From Branchiostoma floridae (taxonomy: Eukaryota > Chordata > Leptocardii > Amphioxiformes > Branchiostomatidae), in the NCBI RefSeq assembly GCF_000003815.2, contig NC_049984.1:797004-861003 (forward strand): a stretch of DNA of 64,000 nt, read 5' to 3'. The position numbers and the translations under genes were made by a program. Shown one piece after another: positions 11,826 through 25,500 of this stretch. Numbering within the stretch: position 1 is the stretch's first letter; each line of letters starts with the position of its first letter. The notes under the pieces are model-generated. The model saw only the letters and a list, made by a program, of their open reading frames with translations, was not told the origin of the DNA and searched no databases.

Positions 11826-12391
11826 GCACGATTTACACGAGGCAAAAAAGAAACCGGGGCGCGTGTCCTAGGACACTTTTTTTGCCCGTGTAAAAACGAA
11901 TACGACACTCTGCAGCGCGCACCTGTAGCACCTCCAGAGGTAACCTGCCACGCACCGCGGGGAGTCTGCGGTGCTGCCCAACCTCGTGTAAACGGATCCA
12001 AGTCACAGGCAGTGTGTGCACTCCTGGTATGCTCTTGCACCTAAACTGTTTGGTTGATGTGGCCTTGAGCTTCAATGATAGCAACAGCAGCAAAGAAGGC
12101 TGCCTATTGAATGTCCTGGTACCGGTTCGTACGAAGTACAAGTCGTCTTCGCCAGGCATGTACGCGTGAGGAGACAAGAAAATTATTATCTTTCGGATGA
12201 ACAACAAGAACAGAACTTGTTCTATTCCTGCCAAACGAGCACTGTCAAATGTCACGGCAGGTCACCAGAGTTCACGGCATTGCGACACACTGGCGTAGCG
12301 CGACGCAGGGGTGTGTCTAAAACGAAAACTGTCTTAAGTCCATCCTAGGACAAACGACATACATTATTCAAAGCTTCTCGTGTAAATTGGG
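11826..12391. mobile_element. Putative MITE with ATTTACACGAG inverted ends
   Basis: The left end has GGCACGATTTACACGAGG. The right end has CTCGTGTAAATTGGGCC, its imperfect reverse complement. The 566-bp interior is CpG-richer than its surroundings and has no recognisable coding capacity. Target duplication is unclear. Confidence 0.45.
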
Positions 12392-12995
12392 CCTTGGTCC
12401 AGTTACAGTGGGTTTACCCCTGTATATCAAAGCAGAGTGCAGAAGTGTAGAAGAACACTTCAGTACTGACAAAGCTGCAAATTATGGAGCCAGCAATTGC
12501 AGGGGCTCTCCTTCTCTGTGACAATAAAAAAAATTCCCTCAGCAGTACAAGTCACCCCTGTTAAAAACTCATCTGTCTTGCCTGTAATCCTTAAACAAAC
12601 AAAGGTGGTCTGTAAACCCCAGGACACTGCAGCTACACTGTCATGGCATTTCTCCATTGGCCTTTCAACAACTATTGTCATTTAAGTAGCCATGTTTGAA
12701 GACCATGATTAGTGTTAATGTTCAATGAATCATTACAATTATAGTATATTTTGTTGTCTCTCACATTATGATTAGCACTTTCCTGAAGCATGCACTTGTG
12801 TGTATAGAACTGGAGCTTTTCAGGTATTTCTGTCACTTGAACCAGCAAATGTGAAATCAGCTTACAGTTGCAGTCTATAGTTTTCTTGTGCGGGACCTTC
12901 CTGTAAGTTGAACTAAGATACAAGACAAATTTATGTCACCACATGATGAATCCAAGAGATAAAGATCAGAGGGGCCCATCTTACACTAGCCTGGG
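12392..12995. other. Intergenic DNA, no gene seen
   Basis: AT-rich sequence without recognisable exons, repeats or RNA genes. Confidence 0.35.
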
Positions 12996-15430
12996 TACCA
13001 TTCAAAGGGTTAGGGTTAGGGTTAGAGCAAGAGTGTCTTCAAGGCGGTCAAACTTGGTATGATTAGAAAGGTCTATTGGTAGGTACTTGTATGCTGCAAA
13101 CCGTTTTGAAATTGCATGCTTTGTTGTGGAGATATGAGTGTTTCAATGCTAACCCTAACCATAACCCTAATCTAGGGCTAGGGTTAGGGTAAAAGGTGTG
13201 TTCAAGGCGGCTAAACTTGGTATGATTAGAAAGGTCTATTGGTGGGTACTTGTATGCTGCAAACCGTTTTGAAATTGCCTGCTTTGTTGTGGAGATATGA
13301 GTGTTTCAGTGCTAACCCTAACCCTAACCCTAACCCTAACCATAACCCTAATCTAGGGTTAGGGCTAGGGTTAGGATAAAAAGTGTGTTCAAGGCGGCCA
13401 AACTTGGTATGATTAGAAACGTCTATTGGTGGGTACTTGTATGCTGCAAACCGTTTTGAAATTGCATGCTTTGTTGTCGAGATATGAGTGTTTCAGTGCT
13501 AACCCTAACACTAACCCTAACTGTAACCCTAATTTAGGGTTAGGGCTAGGGTTAGGGTAAAAAGTGTGTTCAAGGCGGCCAAACTTGGTATGATTAGAAA
13601 GGTCTATTGGTGGATACTTGTATGCTGCAAACCGTTTTGAAATTGCGTGCTTTGTTGTGGAGATATGAGTGTTTCAGTGCTAACCCTAACCCTAACCATA
13701 ACCCTAATCTAGGGTTAGGGCTAGGGTTAGGGTAAAAAGTGTGTTCAAGGCGGCCAAACTTGGTATGATTAGAAAGGTATATTGGTGGGTACTTGTATGC
13801 TGCAAACCGTTTTGAAATTGCATGCTTTGTTGTCGAGATATGAGTGTTTCAGTGCTAACCCTAACCCTAACCCTAATCTAGGGTTAGGGCTAGGGTTAGG
13901 GTAAAAGGTGTGTTCAAGGCGGCCAAACTTGGTATGATTAGAAACGTCTATTGGTGGGTACTTGTATGCTGCAAACCGTTTTGAAATTGCATGCTTTGTT
14001 GTCGAGATATGAGTGTTTCAGTGCTAACCCTAACCCTAACCCTAACTGTAACCCTAATTTAGGGTTAGGGCTAGGGTTAGGGTAAAAAGTGTGTTCAAGG
14101 CAGCCAAACTTGGTATGATTAGAAAGGTCTATTGGTGGATACTTGTATGCTGCAAACCGTTTTGAAATTGCGTGCTTTGTTGTGGAGATATGAGTGTTTC
14201 AGTGCTAACCCTAACCCTAACCATAACCCTAATCTAGGGTTAGGGCTAGGGTTAGGGTAAAAAGTGTGTTCAAGGCGGCCAAACTTGGTATGATTAGAAA
14301 GGTATATTGGTGGGTACTTGTATGCTGCAAACCGTTTTGAAATTGCATGCTTTGTTGTCGAGATATGAGTGTTTCAGTGCTAACCCTAACCCTAACCCTA
14401 ACTGTAACCCTAATTTAGGGTTAGGGCTAGGGTTAGGGTAAAAGGTGTGTTCAAGGCGGCTAAACTTGGTATGATTAGAAAGGTCTATTGGTGGGTACTT
14501 GAATGCTGCAAACCATTTTGAAATTGCGTGCTTTGTTGTGGAGATATGAGTGTTTCAGTGCTAACCCTAACCCTAATCTAGGGTTAGGGCTAGGGTTAGG
14601 GTAAATGGTGTGTTCAAGGCGGCTAAACTTGGTATGATTAGAAAGGTCTATTGGTGGGTACTTGTATGCTGCAAACCGTTTTGAAATTGCATGCTTTGTT
14701 GTCGAGATATGAGTGTTTCAGTGCTAACCCTAACCCTAACCCTAACTGTAACCCTAATCTAGGGTTAGGGCTAGGGTTAGGGTAAAAGGTGTGTTCAAGG
14801 CGGCTAAACTTGGTATGATTAGAAAGGTCTATTGGTGGGTACTTGTATGCTGCAAACCGTTTTGAAATTGCGTGCTTTGTTGTCGAGATATGAGTGTTTC
14901 AGTGCTAACCCTAACCCTAACCGTAACCCTAATCTAGGGTTAGGGCTAGGGTTAGGGTAAAAAGTGTGTTCAAGGCAGCCAAACTTGGTATGATTAGAAA
15001 GGTCCATTGGTGGGTACTTGTATGCTGCAAACCGTTTTGAAATTGCGTGCTTTGTTGTGGAGATATGAGTGTTTCAGTGCTAACCCTAACCCTAACCGTA
15101 ACCCTAATTTAGGGTTAGGGCTAGGGTTAGGGTAAAAAGTGTGTTCAAGGAGGCCAAACTTGGTATGATTAGAAAGGTCTATTGTTAGGTACTTGTAATA
15201 TGAAAACCGTTTTGAAATTGTGTGCTTTATTGTCCAGATATAAGTGTTTAAGCGCTAACCCTAACCCTAACTGTAACCTTAATTTAGGGTTAGGGTTATG
15301 GTAAAAAGTGTCTTCAAGGCGGCCAAACTTGGTATGATTAGAAATGTGTATTGTTAGGTACTTGTAATCTGAAAACGGTTTTGAAATTGCTCGCTTTGTT
15401 GTCCAGATATAAGTGTTTTATCGCTTACCC
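12996..15430. repeat. Satellite with telomere-like inverted arms, about 14 units
   Basis: Each unit has a conserved core (TTCAAGGCGGCCAAACTTGG ... GGAGATATGAGTGTTTCAGTG). An arm of CCCTAA repeats follows, then a short spacer (TCTAG or TTTAG type) and an arm of TTAGGG repeats. The anchor TTCAAGG occurs at 13038, 13201, 13388, 13569, 13744, 13913, 14094, 14269, 14450, 14613, 14794, 14969, 15144 and 15313. Successive distances are 163, 187, 181, 175, 169, 181, 175, 181, 163, 181, 175, 175 and 169. All equal 163 plus a multiple of 6, so units differ by whole telomeric hexamers. The last two units are the most diverged. Confidence 0.95.
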
Positions 15431-16448
15431 TAAACCTGAATATTGCTTACTTAGGACCAACTACACAGGACCTGTACTGGCTGTGCTAACTGGTGCTAAG
15501 GGTCTAGACTGAATGTACTTACTTATCTATGACCTCATCTACCCTTGGGGGTGTCGCACTTTAATGTAGTCAAACAAACACCAGAAACGTTCAGGTTGGG
15601 CAAAAAAAGCTTGGTTTCCTGTGTCCCCCTTTTCCTCCCTAACATCAAGGTTTGTGTGGGGGTTGGCTAGCAGAGACTACTGAGAGGACTTATTTACTTG
15701 TAATCGTTATACTTTAAGTCTCTATCAGACCCCCTCCCTGGTCGAATATAGTAATAGTGGGGCTTTGGCCAAGCCATCCTAGTAGGAGTTAATTGGCCGA
15801 GGACTGAACTGGCCAGCTCACTGGATAGACTGTAAAACTTATTTGTCCCTACTCCTACTTTTAATCCAGCTGACACATCTGCTTGGAGACTAGTATACTT
15901 CAACTGCAGAGGAGAGTAGTATTAGTGCCATGTTTGTGAAGAAGGCAACATGTCAGGAGGCAGTCATGTTTAGTCTCGATTTTTTGCAGAATTCCATAAC
16001 ATGTGGCCATAGGAAGGACTGGTGGAGGATATGATATGACTTTGTCTTGAATAAAAAGCATTAAAAAGTGGTGACTTTTCACGTTCAGGTTCAGCCCATT
16101 TTGGACAGTACCGCAACCTGGCTGTATATTATTTGATAGACAAGCCATAGGCAACAGGCTGATTTTAGGGGCGACAATGAGTTGTTCAAAAAGCTGATCT
16201 GGGAAAAAAAATCTTCCTTGTTTGTTGTTGTGGACTTTGCCATCCAGAACATGGACTTTGACTTCAGAAGGAGACACTGAAATAGTTTGGTTTGACTAGT
16301 GGTAAATCCCAAGACATACTGTAGAATACTAAAACTGTCATTTAATGATTTTAAAAGCTTTGTCTCAAGCATTACACTCTGAGGTCAAACTTCTACACCT
16401 TTTGTTATCACACTGTGATACATATCTAATCTAAAACATTTTGCTCAT
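15431..16448. other. Intergenic DNA with one diverged MITE fragment
   Basis: No gene was recognised. Near 15875-15895 the reverse complement of TCTGCTTGGAGAC resembles the TCTCCAAGCAGA terminus of the MITEs at 32202 and 37044, so a decayed copy may lie at 15720-15900. Confidence 0.35.
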
Positions 16449-16593
16449 ACAAAACTAAATAACAAAGTGAGGTATTTCAGATGAACAAAACTAAATAACA
16501 AAGTGAGGTATTTCAGATGAACAAAACTAAATAACAAAGTGAGGTATTTCAGATGAACAAAACTAAATAACAAAGTGAGGTATTTCAGATGTG
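16449..16593. repeat. 36-bp tandem repeat, four copies
   Basis: Four near-identical units of 36 bp containing AAAACTAAATAACAAAGTG and GAGGTATTTCAGATGAAC lie head to tail. The near-identity implies recent amplification or homogenisation. Confidence 0.95.
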
Positions 16594-16810
16594 AGCCTGT
16601 ACAATGTACATGTGTACCTTTCTGGCAAATCTAAGTCATTTCATATTAGAATGAACTTTCTTTTATATAAATGCCATAACAAAATGTTGTTTTTTTAGAA
16701 TCTACCTATCCTTGTACATATAACGTTACATGGTCATTTACATAACTGGTTTGTTTTGAAGTTATTCACATTGCAGTAAAATGTTGGTCATACTCATCTT
16801 ATTAATATTA

Positions 16811-16930
16811 TACTGTAAATGCATTTAAGTCTGTGGGGATTTCCCTTTGCTGTAGCATGTAAATGGAATGTTTGCAGTGGTTTTGAATTTGCAGTAGCAC
16901 TATCTTGTGAGTTTGAATGCATTTACAGTG
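16811..16930. mobile_element. TACTGTAAATGCA-family MITE, both ends present
   Basis: A 120-bp copy starts TACTGTAAATGCATTTAAGT and ends in the inverted AATGCATTTACAGTG. The interior holds degenerate GCAGTGGTTTTGAATTTGC. Confidence 0.7.
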
Positions 16931-17338
16931 CTGCACTGTAATCACATACTGTGGAAAACCCAGCGCCTCCGAACTGCTAGTCAGAAACCACTTACTGGTG
17001 ACTCACCAAGGATGCTACAAACAAACAGAACAGTCCACTTTTGTCCAGTACTGTGTAGAAGTAGACAGTGCTGGCGTGATCACCTGTCACTGATCTGACA
17101 ACAATATCTACCCTCTGAATAAGAAGTACAAATTATACTACTTTTCTACAATCATGATGTTATACAGTAGGTCGTATCACACACACACACACACTCACTA
17201 TCTGGTTTAGCCTCCGTTGTTCCCTGTATGGAAAAATGAATGAATGCAAACTAAAATCAAATGTGTCTTGTAAGTATTCATGTCTCTTCATCATAGCATG
17301 GTACCGCAAACATTCATTCATTTAATTATAGCAAGAAG

Positions 17339-17481
17339 GGCTGTAGGTGGCGCAAGCAGAAGATTATAAGGAAAATGTTTGCGGTGGTTTTGAGTTCGTG
17401 GTGAAGCGGCCACCACAAAAACTGCGAACATTAAACCACTGCAATATAAAACCTCTGCAAAAGTTTCTGCATTTACAGTAA
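17339..17481. mobile_element. TACTGTAAATGCA-family MITE, one-ended copy
   Basis: It contains GCGGTGGTTTTGAG and GCGGCCACCAC with a near-palindromic partner, and ends GTTTCTGCATTTACAGTA. The left terminus is not clear. The copy at 16811-16930 and this one could be two insertions or one interrupted element. Confidence 0.6.
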
Positions 17482-19264
17482 TCTTTTTTATATGTTGGCA
17501 AGAAATTTCTCATTAATAACTCAGTAACTCTCATTCAAACATACTCCTACATGTAAATTCCTTTCTGAGGTGACATGCAAACCTTTATTCAATGACATAA
17601 GCTATACTTAAGTTCTCTGTTACTTTGACATGAGTACAGATTGATGAAAAGACACACCAAGTGATTTATTTGAGCAGTCAGTGTCCTAAAGTTAGACCAT
17701 GTAATAATTAACAAATACAGTAGAAGTCCCGTAACTGTATGAGATGGACAAACTGAGCAATGATTATCAATGTCATTTCTTTAAAACATGTTGCAAAACA
17801 AATACACAAAGACTTCATGTTATCTATAATATAATCATGTTAGTTCACCTTTATATGCAGTTAAGGCTACATCCATTGTTTTTTAGAAACAAAGGGTATT
17901 TAGGAATATCAAGTTGGCAAGCAGTGCAATATTTTGGAAATATTTGCATCATTTTGAAGATATTGCAATTTGAAACCACCTTCAATTGACTTCATATAAG
18001 TTTCAGGTAAAGTTTAGTAGCTTTAGAACAATTCAAAACTTTTTCACTGTATCAAGCTATCATCAACTTTAGAGTTCCTATTTTCCATTCTACACAAAAA
18101 AAAACACAGATGAATAAATTGGAGAAATGATCTTCAAATACAATTCAATCTCTACAACTGGATTAACAAAAAAAACATTTACTTCCGGACGTTTCAAGAC
18201 TGACATCCATCACTCTTCTTCAGTATCATTAGAATAAACTCAGGCAGAACAATTTAATACAAGTACAGTTAACTAGAAAAACTGCAATTCTTTCACTGTT
18301 GTATTTAAAGATGACAAGTGTGTTTGCTTCTCATGTGAGCATAAGAAATGAAAGTATCATGATATAACATAAGCTAGAATGATTAAGTCCACAACATATG
18401 TACAATATTTCACTGTAAAAAGTGCACAGACAATAAATCATTGAATAGAATATGCGTAAACATGAGATGGAGGCCATTGAACAGAATTGAAAACGCATTC
18501 ACTTTTGCAAGCAACAAAAAATACATATTGGAAAGTAAAATAGTTAAGATTTGACCAAGCAATGCTGTACATGTGTACAGTAGAGTCCATTCCAAGACAT
18601 CATGAGGGTTTTTAGACAAGAATCGTCAAAAGTTTGAATTATTTTGAACAAAAGAATATCTATAAGCCCCAGCAGTTATAATTTTTTTTTTAATTTAATG
18701 GAGAAATTTGAATCTATCTAAATTCCTTTGAATACTTCGGAAGCATTTTGAAAGAGATCGCACAAAAATTTCTTTATTTCCAATAATTTTCAAATATCTG
18801 CAGGATTCTTTCACTTTTAGAAATATTGACAAAAAATGGTAAACTTCGCCAAATGGTAGAAATAGTTGATTGCCCTAATAAAAGTTTTGTCAGCCTCGGA
18901 TATTTTTAGACTTCACTACTGAGCACTGTTGGGTCCTTTATGGTGAGTTATTGCTGTATGACACCCAACCATACACAAACATGCACTTTGCAGGGATGTG
19001 CAAATTGCTTTCTTCCCAGTCCACTGTTACAAGAAATGGTAGAAAATGGTAAATAATGGCAATACGCTGTTACCATTATTTACAATTTGTTAGAAGTATT
19101 CTGTTCCACATCCTGAATATTTCAAAGGTTTCACACAGCCAGGAAAACATTTTAGAAAGTTGAAATATAATTCAAAATATTTCAAAATATCAAATATCCT
19201 ATACATAAAATTGAAAAGAATTGATGACAATGGCAACCCTCACAGTGACTTGGAATGGACTCTA
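17482..19264. other. Intergenic DNA downstream of the transposase-like gene
   Basis: AT-rich sequence with no recognisable gene. A (CA)n run lies just upstream near 17170-17195. The right end would be the 3' flank of the - strand gene that ends at 19298. Confidence 0.35.
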
Positions 19265-19512
19265 CATATTTTGGAGGCCATTCCACCTGGGGAAGAGTTA
19301 CTCTTTCTCAATGTTGTTTGGGAATTCTGCTGTGTATATGGAGTTATTCAGGGTCATTGATACTACCTTTGTGTTGATTTGGTTGAAGGCTATAGCTACA
19401 TAGGTTCCAGAGGGCTTGTGCCTGTTAATATGTGGGACAGAGAAAAGGGTTGTTTCATTGTTGTGCTCTTCCCCAGGTGGAATGGCCTCCAAAACATGTA
19501 CTATAGCATAGT
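19265..19512. repeat. Inverted 30-bp repeat spanning the 3' end of the transposase-like gene
   Basis: GGAGGCCATTCCACCTGGGG lies on the + strand at about 19273, just past the stop codon. Its reverse complement lies inside the last coding exon at about 19485. A third copy, + orientation, is at about 21604 in an intron. The first two could pair as a hairpin in the transcript. Confidence 0.85.
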
Positions 19513-22500
19513 GTCGTCCTACTGCGACACACTGACAAGGGTCCACACATGTGCAGGACTTAGCACTATGTTGCACATAGCAAATAATTTCCCCAACACA
19601 CTTGTCATCTCCAAATACAACAGTGAAAGAATTGTGTTTCTGAACCCTTCTGTATGCCTTAGAGTGGTAGATTATTCCATGGATCATCATTCTGTAGGAT
19701 AGATGAAAGAAAATAACTGTCATTAGCCATACATATTGATAGACTTGAGTCCAAAGATGTAGACAATCAGTTTCAACATACTTAAAATAAAATAGAGCCA
19801 CACCCTGGGCGAAAAATTGCATTAAGTCATCAAAAATTGTCTATCATAATACATTGTATTTCTGTGGAACTGGTTAGAAAACAAAAAATTCTCACATCAA
19901 GCACATATATTTGTATGATAAAAATATCCGATTCCATGAATGATGTAACAAGATTCACTTCGCATGGAAAATGCAAATAAAGCAATTAACATGCATTGGC
20001 ATAATACCGGCCGTAAGACTTATACCGACCGATAAAAAATAATGGAATTTAAAGAGATCTACACATGCAACAATAGTTATTTATTATTATAGGTATGCAC
20101 ACTTCAGACATCTAGGTGTCCAATACATCATTTACAAAGCATCGATAACAATGCATTCCAAGACAACAAGGCCAAAAGTTTTCAGTTCATTTTCGGGGCA
20201 GGCGAGCTTGTCGTGGGACAAACACACTGTCACGTTCATCACCAGATTTGTAGATAATAATCACATGTGCTCACGGCACAAGACGAGCATGATTCAACAG
20301 CAATCTTGAATTTCTTTTGGTGACCTACAACTCGTGTAAAAGTGTGAGGAACCGTTGCATTATCGCCCGGATCTACGGCGGAATGGGTCAAATTGAACGT
20401 ACGCCGCCATTTTCCCGCCATTTTTAATGCTACGCCAGCAGTAAAGTTTTACGTCATAGCGGTTGTGACGGACCAAAATTAAATTAAAATTCTTGTCAGT
20501 ATACGCCCATTTTCTCAGGCTGTAACAGCAACATGTAACTGGAGAAAATGATGCGTTGATCATTTGCCAAATTAGCATTGCTTGAGAAATTGCAGTATAC
20601 GGGCCAGTATTATGCCAATGGATGTTAGAGGGTGTTTCTGTCTGACTACATTGCTATTGGACATTGGATGGCATTACTGAATTGTTAAAAGTCTTTCAAA
20701 ACCTCTTAGCACACTGTGAATACCTTGTAGGGCATAGGTACATGTGTAGGCAGCAAGGTGTATGAGATAAAACTTTATTTACCTGTCATATGTAGCCAAA
20801 TCTCCTAATGGTTGTCCTGTAGCTGCTGTAATTGCATTGTAGTGGTCCTCAACAAGCAGTCCTTTCCCATCTTGCTTGTCTTTCTTCATGAAGCCAACGG
20901 CAAAACAGTCATCTGCTATTCGATGGTAATTTGACCTGAAAATTAATGGCAAAACAGTTCTGTATCTGTGTCTGTATCTATATAGCCGGTATAACCGCCG
21001 TTCGGCATAACACACCAGCTTCTGTATCTGTATCTATATAGCCGGTATAATCGCCCTTCGGCATAACACACCAGCTTCTGTATCTGTATCTATATAGCCA
21101 GTATAATCGCCCTTCAGCGTAACACACCAGCTTCTGTATCTGTATCTGTATCTATATAGCCGGTATAACCGCCGTTCGGCATAACACACCAGCTTCTGTA
21201 TCTGAATCTATATAGCCGGTATAATCGCCCTTCGGCGTAACACACCAGCTTCTGTATCTGTATCTATATAGCCGGTATATAACTGCCCTTCGGCATAACA
21301 CACCAGCTTCGCAGGAACATGGCATGGCAGCAGCTGGTTATATTACACTGAACAGCCTATCACACCTACATTGTAACTTATGAACTTCTTTAAAACTATC
21401 CAGGGAAGAGTTATCCCCTACTGTGCTTGGTGATAACAAATTCCATTCTAGGATAGTTCTGGGAAAATAAGAATTTTTGAACACATCAAACCTAGGTTGG
21501 TAACTCTTATTGTCTTAATCTCCATGCAAGCAGATTCCCAGGGGTGTATGATTATAAGATAGTATCAAAGATGGCAAATGAGTATAGTACATGTACATGT
21601 GTTGGAGGCCATTCCACCTGGGGAAGAGCCCATTAGCCTTGCCTTTGTAAACATTACATTGGGGATTTCTAATTCCAGTTGTTGTTTAGAACTTAAACTC
21701 TTGATAGATTCTTAAAACCAATATATAGCAAAGGGAGTAAACTTTGTGGCCTTATACTTTCATAATCGTAGGGTATTGATCTTATGAGTAGCAACCAGTA
21801 TGTTGATAATGATAACAATAACGTGTCTTGACTGTTAAATCAGCAGAATGCCAACAATTTTTGTGTTTACTACGGTGAATGGCCCTTGTGGTTTTTTAAA
21901 AATTCTGAGCCATAAAAAATATGCAGACTCCTTATATGAAATGAAACAACAGCCTTCACATTATCACAATTTGAGAATGGAAATATCTGTGATGTATTGT
22001 ACTTACTTGTGTTCTGGGTTGCTTTGCCCCCAAATCTTCTGGAGAAAGGCATGTGCTGGACTGTCAGGTTTGAAACAGTCCCTTGTAACTTCTGGGAACT
22101 TTTGCATTATTGACACTGCTCTCATGATCTGTTGATAAAAGAATAAAGGCAGTGTGAGAAAACCCCTGTTAAGATATACTTTACAAGGCTCCAATACTCC
22201 CAAATTGATTAAGGAGTCTGACAGATAGAATTTCATTTGCACTTGTACTTGTACTTGGCAACACAAATCCATGCATTTTCCTCCAGAAGTGTAACAAATT
22301 TTCAAAAGCATTACCTAGTCAATGCTTATCCAGTAAATGTAGTTTGTGGGTGGGTGTTTTGAGCCCAGCTTCAACATGTAATTGTTCCCTAGGCTACCGA
22401 GAATATAATGTACTTTATATCAAATGATATTCATTTCAGAAATCTTAAATGTAGACAACAAACACATTGCCCACATCATTGAGTTCAGTTCACTGTTTGT

Positions 22501-25500
22501 ATTAACCTGTTTCATTCTATTCTAGAACTGACCTGCTCAACAATGCCATTTGTCCCATGAACCATCTTTATGATCTGTCCGTTGAGGTCTTCAAAATAAA
22601 AACAGGAGTTCGCCCAAAGTGGACCCAGGTCCCTGACATTGTCTGCGTAATGTAGCAGGCTGTGCACATTGCAGACTAGTTCTGAAGTTGCTGCATAAAC
22701 AAAAAATTTCATGACTGTACAAATTACAATCAAACACTTGATAAATATCTTAAAGAGAGTTTGGCAAAATACCTCATTAGTCAGTGTAATAATGTACCTT
22801 TAGTCATACTGACTAATAAGACTTTAAAAGCAGCAAACATACATTTACAAGAAGGGTAACTGTCCATTAAATATAATTATCCGTGTACAGCATTTAACTA
22901 GAATTTCTGGAACTTGGGACCGTGACACACATGTTCAATGTCAATACAAATTTTCATTCATATTGCTTGATCAATACCTACCATACAAGTTTCCGAACTG
23001 GCCCACAAACTGTTCAAGTTGTGCCTCTGCCCTGTCAACATCGTCTGTTGTAATGGATGATTGTAGGAGAGTGTGAATTGCCATCACAAGTAGTGTGTAA
23101 TGCTCATAGTACGCCTCTGGCAAGATGTTCAGCATGATGGGAAGAGAGTAATAGAGTAGCCACGCCCTAAACTCCGAAGCTAGAGATACAAAATGGTAGG
23201 GAACTCATTACCTATTGTTATTGTCTGGTGATACCCAAATATTTCAAAACTGAACACAAATGTATCTAATATGTAATTAATGTATAACATATCAATGAGC
23301 TACACCCAAGTGAATTAAGAGCTAGTAAGAATCAAACATTAGTGCTCAGGGTCAAAAAATCGATTTGGCTCATACTTTGCACAGTGATAGTACTTGGCCC
23401 ACAGCCCCTCAAAATAGCTTTCTTTCCGGTCATAACTAATTGTTGCCATGGCAACAGCCCAAACAAGTTTTGAGACCATTTTCACTGATTTTTGCATGTC
23501 AACAACATGGAAATTGGCCTTGAAGTTTTCATCACATTTTTCCAAAATCAGAAAAGTGACCTACTTCTGGTAACAGCCGTATGCTAACAAGACAAGGACC
23601 CAAACTTTGCAAGGATCCATTTAATAGCTAATTCAAGTATCTACATGTATATCTGTTATAAATTTCAAGCAAAAATACTCTACACTTTGAGACTTCCATC
23701 TCCTCAAATTTGGGCAAAAAATTAAGTTTTTTGATGACTGAAAACATAGTATTGTTTTGAGGCTGCCCATTGACTGAAATCTACATGTTCATCAACTTCA
23801 CACCTATTTTGTACAAGTCTAGACATCAGTTTAACAAGATCCTTTTCTATTTGTCGTTGTGATAAAGCATTTGGTAGTAATCAGGTCCTAAACTTGGGTC
23901 TATCAAACTACATTCATCCATAGTTAGATTATACTGCTGCTGGGTTCCCTGACGCAGGGGTAGTATGTAACAATACTGACTTGGCCAGAAATACATGTTG
24001 TCATGAATATAACATATAATTAGTAATAGGGGTGGGTACCATTACGGAAAAGTCAGGTACAGGTACAGACCTGTCTATTAAGAAAAAAAACTAGCGAATG
24101 CACAATACTTAAAACAATGGTCCATTTTGCTAAAAAGGAATCTGTTTAATGGAGTAATTCCTCTTCTCAATGCATTTTAAGATCCTATGTTCAATTCGAC
24201 ATGTAAACATTCTGTTAACTTAAAGCAATGTTTAACTACTGGTATAGGAACTTGCTCAAAAATGACTTATCAACTCTCCTCTACTTCGCTTTTGTTATTT
24301 TCTTGGACCGATATGCCCCAAAATATGTGAACATCTGCCTGTAAAATCTGTTTATTTTCCAATCGTTCCAAAATCCAGTACACTGATTTTTTTTCAGGTC
24401 TGTTTTTTCTGGACCGCTCCAACAAGAGAAACAGTATAATTGTACTGGTACACTGTACCTATTCAGCAATTTTATCTTAAAGTTTGTCAAATAGTTTATC
24501 ATCTCACTTTAGCATCCAACTTGTAACGTTACTTTTAACAAAACGGACAATGGATTGAAAATCAAATCAAATACTAATGAATCCTCTAAAAGCTATGTGT
24601 ACACATACCTTTCCAGTGTTGTAGTTGAGAGGAAATACTTCTAGGCCTCCTGTGGATTTCCATGGGTGGCTGAATTCTTTCCAGCATGTCATCCACATCA
24701 TGTACAGCATGACCACAGTACCATGGCTTTGTCTTATTCGCAGGGGTTTCAGAAAACCAAAATCGGACCAGACGTTTTGTTACTCCAAGTAGTGCATTAT
24801 GCATATAATCTACTGCCATCCCTGCGATAAGATCAAAGTATGGTACTATGGTCAGCCATGTACGACCCTTTATTCCAAAGCACTGTTGGATTGGTAAGAA
24901 AAGAAAAGCAAATTGAATATCGTGCTCAGGTTGGGCAGATTAATGATTTGCAACAAGGCAATTTGGTGCTGCATTTGAGCAATGTTGCACCTTTTCAACA
25001 TTCAAAACGAGGAAAGAAAGAGGAAATTCAGATCTTAACATGAAATTTTATGCATTGATTCATGACAGGTGTCCCCACTAGAGTTGTACAAAAATTGTTT
25101 GAGAAAATATAAGGAAGGACAATAATGCAACATACGTATAATAATTGTACCATTATTTTCATTGTTTTACATATTTCAATTTTCATACAAGTTAAGAAAA
25201 TATATCCATTTTTCAAATGCATTTTTTCCAGGATAAGTTCTATACATGTAGCTCTGTGGTGATAAAAAACAGACCTGAGAAACAAATTCAAAAATCTTAC
25301 CTCAGAGTCTGTGTTTCCTTCCACTGCAGCTGCAGCATGGGCTCTGGTGTCTCGATGTGTACGCAGGGGGCCCTTTGGGTTGTCTTGGCTGAATGGGTAC
25401 TGGTGCTTGTGACCAGTATGGGTACCAGGCTGTAGGCACTTGGGACACCCATATTTGCCGTTGTGTTGCTTCATATTGATAAGCAAAGCTTTCGCTTGCA

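Noticed and set aside
11823-12044. 73-codon + strand frame in CpG-richer DNA
   Set aside because: It lies inside the putative MITE at 11826-12391 and shows no domain.
12996-15430. A true chromosome end
   Set aside because: TTAGGG arms are short, face each other within every unit and are flanked on both sides by ordinary sequence, so this is an internal satellite.
12996-15430. CRISPR array
   Set aside because: Repeats are not short identical units with unique spacers; spacing changes by hexamers and the host is an animal.
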